Shown here: piece after piece, positions 58,176-64,000 of the stretch
How the letters are laid out: each line of letters begins with the position of its first letter
Position numbering within the stretch: the first letter of the stretch is position 1
NCBI GenBank assembly: GCA_032158295.1
Contig: CM063254.1
Span: forward strand, 4,503,538-4,567,537
Source of the DNA: Pycnopodia helianthoides
Taxonomy: Eukaryota > Echinodermata > Asteroidea > Forcipulatida > Asteriidae
Reading direction: 5' to 3'
DNA: 64,000 nt
Program-made: the position numbers and the translations under genes
The notes under the pieces: generated by a model
What the model was told of the DNA's origin: nothing
The model's input: the letters and a program-made list of their open reading frames with translations, nothing else
Databases searched by the model: none

Positions 58176-61084
58176 ATCTTATTAAGTGTAAGGTAGGAGC
58201 AAGTACTGGTGAGACTTTTTTTTTCTCTAGTAAGGTTTGCTGTAAACCATGTATATGAAAGCTTTTTACTATGTAGCTTTCTGGTGAAGGCGTAGTCTTG
58301 GTGCAAGACGTTGTTGTTCAATAATGCAATTCTCCCTATCCACAATATCATGTATACACCGACCATCGAACGACAGCGGGCACTGTTACCAAAACCTGAC
58401 TTAATTCATCACCCAAGGCCCACCACATGTAAAACAACTTACCGACAGGTTCTTGGCTTCCAGCATTATGCCCTCTATTGATTGACTTGTCGAAACGTGT
58501 ATGTAGTGTTGAGCGTGCATGGTTTGACTTAGCATGAACATCTGACGCCACACTTCGAGGCTCGTGAATAATGCCAGATAACAGCTTTTCAGGATGTTGC
58601 CAGATGTACCTTTTTGACCTTGCATTCATTTCACGCGACATGTACACACATTACATAGTGAATAAAACAACATTACATGATGTACAAACATTATGCATCA
58701 CCTCGGACCAATCATAGCACAGATATGGAAAGCTTACGTCACTACACGCTTATCCAATGAAATCATTGTGTCCAATAAAATCATTGGGCTTGTGGGACCA
58801 GTGTAGGTTTTACTACTAAATGAGCAGCAAAAGAACATCTTGCAACAAGACTAATCAAAACTTTGAGTTGATTTTTTCAGAACCACCACAACTCGTAGAC
58901 AGATTTATTATTTTTTTTTCCAGTTTGTGGTGTTAACACAAACCTTACTAGAGAAATTGTACCTCCACCATGGAAAGTTTCAAATCCCTACTACTAAGTA
59001 ATATTTCTGTCAGAAATGCTACCATCTTTCAGGAAGTTTTGTATGGTTGCTACAGACTGTGCAAGTCTTATGTGAATTTGAATGTTTTTAGGAAACGTTA
59101 AAAGTGCTCAGTTTTACACATCAAAGTAATGCACACGGGAACCCAAGCTTCAAAATGTTATACATGCAAGAGTTGGTAGGTCTATTTTGCTCCCAAGACT
59201 AGAAAAGTAAGGACGGAAACTTGTATTAACACTCCAAAATCTAAGAGCAGTAAATGCTGTTTCATTGAAAACATAGACACCCTTTTCCACTGGTGTGTTT
59301 CAGGACACTAGAGGCTAGGGCTGTATATGAATTTTTGGGGGGAGAGTTTTAATCAATATTGTTCTCTTCCCTAAACAAAACAAACAATCCGATAAACTCC
59401 TAACTTGTTAATCTTGTTGATGAAGGGTTGGAATCATCATTACAACCTCTTTCCCACCGTAGGTCTGTAGCCAGACTCTGTCTTTTCTGCGGATATTTTC
59501 ATGGTAAATGTGCCACCAGTGTGTCCGACCTCTGGTTCCTCCTATCAGGGTGTTTGAGCGTGAAACCAGGCTTTCTGCTTGTTCTCACCCATACACTCTC
59601 GCTTTGCTGAGATGTAGAACTTAAGAGCTATTCCAACAAATGTATTCCGTGCTCTGGAAATTCTTGCCTGGTGCATGTTTCCCTCCATCCCGTAATCTAG
59701 ACTGTTTTAAGAGGAATATCAATTCCTCCCTTCAGCTCCCCTGAGTAATTTTCATCTTAAATGCTTTCTTCTTGTCTCTCTTCACCAGGAGTGGCTTTTA
59801 GCCTTGTTCGGGGCAAACTTGCATATAAAATCATAAAAATGTAAAAAGAAACAAACCAATGGGATATCCCTTCTATGTTTTATCATGATTTGGAGAGGAC
59901 ACTTTCCATTTAATTCAATTCAATTCAACTCAACATTCGTAGTTAGACACGGAGACTGGGGGGGAGATTTGTTCCTGGTGAGGTCTTCCTCTCCCTCCCC
60001 ACGGCGCTTTAATATTTCACTTGATTGCATCCCAAGGCAAGAGTTTAAAAAAGAAAAAAATACATATAATATGGGCTTCCCTTTATGCGGATCACGTACA
60101 ATTGTAGCTGGTGGCACCAGGCTGTACCTTCACTCCGGTTCAATTTAGCGCAGGGATTACCGAAACAGTTTCTGGGTCAGCTGGAAGTCCATTAATTATG
60201 AACATCAAATTCGGAATGTCTTAATTTTTTATGACTTTAAAGGTATTTCTAGACAAAAATTTGGATATTTTAGGAAATCAGAATGGTTTATTTGAAACCC
60301 ATAACTGCAATTAATTTTTTTTTTTTTTTAACATGTACACAGGTCTACGTCCCTTTATTTTTGAAAGTTATTTCCAAGTATGTGCTTCAATTATGAAACA
60401 ATCCTCACAATCTTTAAATAGATATCGACATACTTAATCAATCAAGCCAATGAAGTTCCTCTTCAGATAGCACAAATTTGCCAACACCCCCTGCACCAAT
60501 TCCGAAAAGAAAGAACAAAATGAACAATTAATTTTTTTCTCTATTAACTTTGAATTCCTGCAGGGCTGCAATTGATGAATTGATGGCACGTCAAAAATTA
60601 CTTTATAGATCAAGAAAATGGATGTACTGTCTCCACTGTCAGATTTCATTCATGTATCAATAGCTCGCCGGTATACGCTCAAATTGACTCATGCTTTCAT
60701 CCTATATAAAATCCAATTAAAGCCTGAATGTTGTAGACTATTGAGGGAGTTACATGTAATAGCCGAGGAAGTAGCAATTCTGTACACCTGGGAAACATTC
60801 TACATTTAATCAATCGCAAGGAGTCAATTTCGATTAGGATCACCCTGTGACTGTATTTTGGATTTGAACTTAAACTCTATGAAAAGCTTCTCGTACAAAA
60901 CTTGGACAGGAAAAAAAAAAGCGAGTCACTTTATTAACGAGTTGTTCATGGACAGCTGGCAAAAAAACAAAGGGGAGATCCAGTTTGTGTTCGTTACCTT
61001 TTGCTGTCCTATGCCTAAGTCAAGGCAGTATCATGAGTGGATAGCAAAGCCTGGTTCTTGTCAATAAATCATCAAAAATTTTAC

Positions 61085-61128
61085 GTCTCCTGACGATGAC
61101 TAGAGCAAGCTAGTCAAAACATTGAGAC
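61085..61128 (+). ncRNA. hammerhead-ribozyme-like fold (probably decayed)
   Basis: GTCTC (61085-61089) pairs with GAGAC (61124-61128). Between them lie CTGACGA (hammerhead core is CTGANGA), a perfect 7-bp helix TGACTAG-agcaag-CTAGTCA (61097-61116) and AAAC where GAAAC is expected. The core base at 61094 is C, which the variable position allows. The G before AAA is lost. Penelope-like retroelements carry such ribozymes near their ends. Activity is doubtful. Confidence 0.45.
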
Positions 61129-61235
61129 CAAAAAGAACTCACTCCGCGGCTAGTGCAGTTTAATTACGAGAAGTCCCCTGATCTACTAAGCGAAAGTAGT
61201 AGTCCAGGCCGATTTCCTACCTTCCGCCCAGGTAG

Positions 61236-61415
61236 TACCGGTAGTTAATATTAGCAGGACAGTTCTTTTCAGAAATGAGAAGTCTCCCAAATTCCGAAAA
61301 TCTACTCCATGGTAGTAGAACAAATAGCAAGACAAGTTCTCTAAAGAACAAAATCTACACAGCAAAGTAGATATACACACAGCGTTACCGCAAACCGAAT
61401 ATACAAATTTTACTC
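61236..61415 (+). repeat. hairpin-rich dispersed repeat, copy 2
   Basis: It is about 90% identical by eye to 57600-57795 in the same orientation, including both hairpins and AAATCTACACAGCAAAGTAG. It lies about 500 bp before the EF3 exon. Confidence 0.8.
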
Positions 61416-61477
61416 TTCCATTTTTCCTGCTGAATATAAAAGTGAAAATTTTCAAGAATAAAAGCTACTTGTTGCAT

Positions 61478-61735
61478 GTCGTAGCCAAGCGGTTAAGAGC
61501 ACCGGACACAAGCTCTGGTGTTTCTGATCAGCGGAGTGTGGGTTCGAGTCCCGGTCGTTGCACTCGCTGTCCATGAGCAAGATCCTTTCTTACCGTAGTT
61601 GCTTTGTCCTTTGGGTAGAACGTTAAGCCATATAGGTCCCGTGTACTAGGATTGGTAGAGTGCATGTGGAAGAACGCAGAGTACTGGTAGGGGTTAACCC
61701 TGTGTGTCTGGTCCATTGCAAGCACCCTGGTTTAC
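61478..61735 (+). mobile_element. SINE with Ser/Leu-type (type II) tRNA head
   Basis: A-box GTAGCCAAGCGGTTAAGAGC and B-box GGGTTCGAGTCCCGG (about 61540-61554) are well kept. The spacing and AGCCAAGCGGT D-arm indicate a type II tRNA ancestor. The downstream body (TTGCTTTGTCCTTTGGGTAG, ATAGGTCCCGTGTACTAGG, GCATGTGGAAGAACGCAGAG) matches a SINE body I recall from echinoderm and hemichordate genomes. The acceptor stem does not pair well, so it is not a functional tRNA gene. Confidence 0.75.
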
Positions 61736-61919
61736 AGGTTTCCTCAGGCTTGCGAGTTACAGTGGTAAAGTTCACTTACGAGGCATCCTTGGTTTCATTA
61801 CCAGAAATAACAGTAAGAAAAAGAATAATACTTGGTTGGTAAAACAGAAATTGTATAACTACCCAATAGCTGTTGTATTTTAACCTTCATTATTTTTATT
61901 TTTGTTTCCCTCCATACAG

Positions 61920-62027
61920 GAATTTGTCCAAGGTTTGTCAGTACTATCAAGAGGTTCATTAAATGACAAGCTTAATTGGGCTTTCAACTTGTACGACATC
62001 AACGGAGATGGGTACATAACGAGAGAA
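61920..62027 (+). CDS. KCNIP: KChIP internal coding exon, EF-hand 3
   Basis: This 108-nt, 36-codon exon starts in phase 0 after an AG at 61918-61919 with a good pyrimidine tract, and ends before a consensus GTAAGT donor at 62028. It encodes [20 protein letters not shown], then [16 protein letters not shown]. The first Glu completes the EF2 loop. The 'GLS-x-L-x-RG-x-x-x-(D/E)KL-x-W-x-F-x-LYDIN' run is diagnostic for KChIP. The EF3 loop is canonical (Asp1, Asn3, Asp5, Gly6, Tyr7, Ile8, Thr9, Glu11); its position-12 Glu must come from the next exon. EF3 is one of the two high-affinity Ca2+ sites in known KChIPs. No following exon (an EM...YDMMG-like block) was seen in the remaining 1,973 bases, so the C-terminal third of the gene lies off the window. 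Confidence 0.97.
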
Positions 62028-63554
62028 GTAAGTAGGACAGGCGTGCCATTTCTCAGGAGGTTTCCCGTTTTCAGGATTTTCTAAAAACCTCCTTGAGCCT
62101 TCAAATTTTCTTAAAAGAAGTAAAGCAATCACCAACGGGAGACAGAGATAGTCCACAATGTGATCCAAACCTGTCGTTTTGTCTTTCTGGTGGTGCACAG
62201 AGTCTGTAAACCTCCTGAAATGTAAAATCTGGGAGGTTCCGAGTCTAGAATACGGAGGGTCTTTTGGACTCGCAAGCCATCAGGAATTTTTCATTCGTCC
62301 AATTTCATCCCTATAGTAGTGAGAGCTATGCCACCTTACGGCAGTGCGTCTGCATTAAAGTCACAGTTAAAATCATCTTGTCATCACGCGCTCGTAACAT
62401 GACGTTTTCCCTCCTCTCCACTCTCACCACTAGTAAGACCACCCTCCTCACAAACTAAACCCTCTCACACCTCCCTCCCGCCCCCCCCCCCCCCCCCCCC
62501 CCGTTGCATCAGTTTCCCCCTGCTACTTTAAGAAACTCCAATTAATGTGGCCCTTAAATTGATTGTTGGACAACAGTCTATCATATCAAAACGTCCTTCG
62601 ATTGCAATCTTGGAGAGAGGGGGGGGGAAAAATACTTTGACAACGGGGCGGCATGAAATGAGTGCATCGTGATTCTAGAATGCGGAAAGTCTTTCCACCA
62701 TAATTAAGCTGAGGGTCGTATATAATGGAATGGCGATGACGTAAAGGTTTCTCAGGAATGAGACTAATGGATGTGCAAATTTGAGAACGTAGAGTATATT
62801 CGCTAACTTTGATGATCGTTCCTCTAATCGCATGTGTCGTGCGGCTACCCTGAGTTGCATTTGGGTCAATTTAGTCGTGAAAACATGGTCACATTAGTTG
62901 CACAACCGCTGGCTCATGCATCACTAGTCTTTGATGGAAGACGTTGATCCTATCTGTGGGTTTACACAGCCGGCTGTGTATTACTCCACCAATAGAGGGC
63001 GCCATTCATGAAGGTCTGCACACCGTGCAACGATATCTGCCCTTTGTCACCCTTACTGGCGAAGTGGCCATGAGGTGTTAGAATTGTAGTGCCGTCTGTC
63101 AAATAGTGTCTGGAATTAGCAATAGCCATGTACGTTTACTCTCAATTAGTATGCCATTATTTTTTTAATGCAAATTGCAATAATGATTAGATTGTAATTG
63201 CATTTGTGAATCACGACCATAGGGCAAATTCCCTGCGCGCTTCAGAGAAACTAATCAAGATAAAGAACACGTCGTTCGTGTTTGGTTTTCAAAGGTTAAT
63301 ACCTGGAGCCAATAACCAGTGATAATCTAGACAATACTCTTCATATATAGGAAATCAATGTGAAGAGTTTCAATTTTAGGCCATTGTTATTTTTTCCTCA
63401 CTAAACATGGTCATAATGAAATTAGACATGGGATGGGGGGGGAATCAGTCCTGTGTTTGACTTTCAAGGTGTTTAGAATAGTGTTGCTTACAGCCTTGCA
63501 AGTGTGGATAATTAGAAGTACAGAGTAAACCTGTGGGTACAAACATGTAGAAAT
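62028..63554 (+). other. start of the next KCNIP intron, no further exon seen
   Basis: The sequence after the EF3 exon is AT-rich and non-coding. It contains a C-homopolymer of more than 20 bases near 62479-62502 and a G run near 62620. The expected next KChIP exon (rest of EF3 and the YDMMG region) was looked for in all plus frames and is not present. Confidence 0.75.
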
Positions 63555-63770
63555 CTTTTTTGGGAGGAGTGTTGGCTCTTAAAAGAGCCACTGTTCTCCC
63601 CACCACACTGGCTCTTTTCAGAGCCAACATTCCTCCTAAAATAGATTTATACCGTCTCTTTTCAGAGCCAACACTCCTCCAAAAAGAGATTAAAACCAGC
63701 TCTTTTCAGAGCCAACACTCCACCCAAAATAGATTCAGACCAGCTCTTTCAGAGCCAACACTCCTCCTAC
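63555..63770. repeat. 44-bp tandem repeat carrying histone 3'-end-type stem-loops
   Basis: Four direct hairpins sit at 63610-63625 (GGCTCTTTTCAGAGCC, exact match to the metazoan histone mRNA stem-loop), 63654-63669 (G-to-T at second base), 63698-63713 (first G to A) and 63742-63756 (one loop T lost). Spacing is exactly 44 bp. Each is followed by AACACTCC(T/A)CCC-AAAATAGATT. A fifth unit is inverted at about 63555-63590, with GGCTCTTAAAAGAGCC. No histone coding sequence is nearby. Confidence 0.9.
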
Positions 63771-64000
63771 CGGATATTTTAAAATGGTGTTTAAAGATGT
63801 TGGTATTTTTTACAGTATACTAAACAGAGACAATACAAAAGCTGGGGAAAATTAAGACAATAAAAACAAGCAGACGCTCAGGTTGATTATACTGTTTCCT
63901 GTTGTTGTTGTTTTGGGTGATTTTTAATTTTTTTTGGGGGGGGGGTTGGGTGTACTGTTTATATTATTGGATAATTGTTTGGTATTATTGAACAATGTGT

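Larger units (their letters stand above)
54775..61919 (+). other. KCNIP intron (7,145 bp)
   Basis: This phase-0 intron lies inside EF-hand 2: the exon boundary falls between loop residues 11 and 12. It contains a TTAA-flanked MITE (54871-55185), the telomere-like array (55530-55602), the 92-bp tandem array (56700-57385), two copies of a hairpin-rich repeat (about 57600-57795 and 61236-61415), a long foldback (58005-58175), a hammerhead-like fold (61085-61128) and a tRNA-derived SINE (61478-61735). About 59100-61050 shows no recognisable element apart from homopolymers. Confidence 0.9.

Noticed and set aside
61478..61562. functional tRNA-Ser/Leu gene
   Set aside because: A- and B-boxes are good but the acceptor stem does not pair and a SINE body follows directly.
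63555..63770. histone gene or pseudogene
   Set aside because: Only the 3' hairpin and short spacer repeat; no histone coding sequence was found in any frame nearby.

Overview
This window is eukaryotic, AT-rich, gene-poor DNA. One spliced gene is recognisable: a plus-strand Kv channel-interacting protein (KChIP/KCNIP, neuronal calcium sensor family). Four internal coding exons are visible at 41475-41599 (125 nt), 49586-49655 (70 nt), 54704-54774 (71 nt) and 61920-62027 (108 nt). All have AG/GT borders, their phases agree, and they read through one open frame of about 124 codons. The frame covers the end of the variable N-terminal region, a degenerate EF-hand 1, a complete EF-hand 2 and almost all of EF-hand 3. 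The remaining exons (end of EF3, EF4 and C-terminus) lie beyond base 64000. The 5' end is not certain. Two phase-compatible candidate first exons lie in a GC-richer patch at about 21090-21540, which would make intron 1 about 20 kb.

Organism (inference): a marine invertebrate deuterostome, most likely an echinoderm and probably a sea star. The protein fits a single-copy invertebrate KChIP with long introns. Several dispersed repeats match, from memory, families I associate with asteroid genomes: the element starting TTAA-AGGCAGGGTA, the tRNA-derived SINEs and the AGGCCGAGTAAAAA element. A TTAGGG-type array is also present. No database search was possible.

Layout. 1-21 kb holds no recognisable gene. 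It contains short inverted-repeat transposons (MITEs), tRNA-derived SINEs, a roughly 180-bp tandem array (8.7-9.9 kb), a decayed LINE reverse-transcriptase tail (11.7-12.3 kb) and a 20-nt periodic repeat (19.3-19.7 kb). 21-41 kb is probably KCNIP intron 1 if the candidate first exons are real. It carries a 17-bp minisatellite (24 kb), a roughly 116-bp array (26.6 kb), a TIR element dense in CAATTGG-like words (31.7-32.2 kb) and more MITEs. 41-62 kb is the confirmed gene body, with introns of 7,986, 5,048 and 7,145 bp. These are full of MITEs, including nested insertions, an inverted-repeat-flanked telomere-like array (55.5 kb), a roughly 92-bp array (56.7-57.4 kb) and hairpin or hammerhead-like repeats (58.1 and 61.1 kb). 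The last 2 kb is the start of the next intron and ends in a 44-bp tandem array whose units each carry a near-perfect histone 3'-end stem-loop.

Most unusual items: the histone-type stem-loop array (63.55-63.77 kb) and a related hairpin followed by ACCA at 50402; several unrelated-looking MITE families flanked by TTAA, pointing to piggyBac-type mobilisation; a TA-flanked MITE carrying the TCTCGCGAGA promoter palindrome 170 bp downstream of a KCNIP exon; a hammerhead-ribozyme-like fold; and an EF-hand 2 loop ending in Glu where I recall Asp in other KChIPs.
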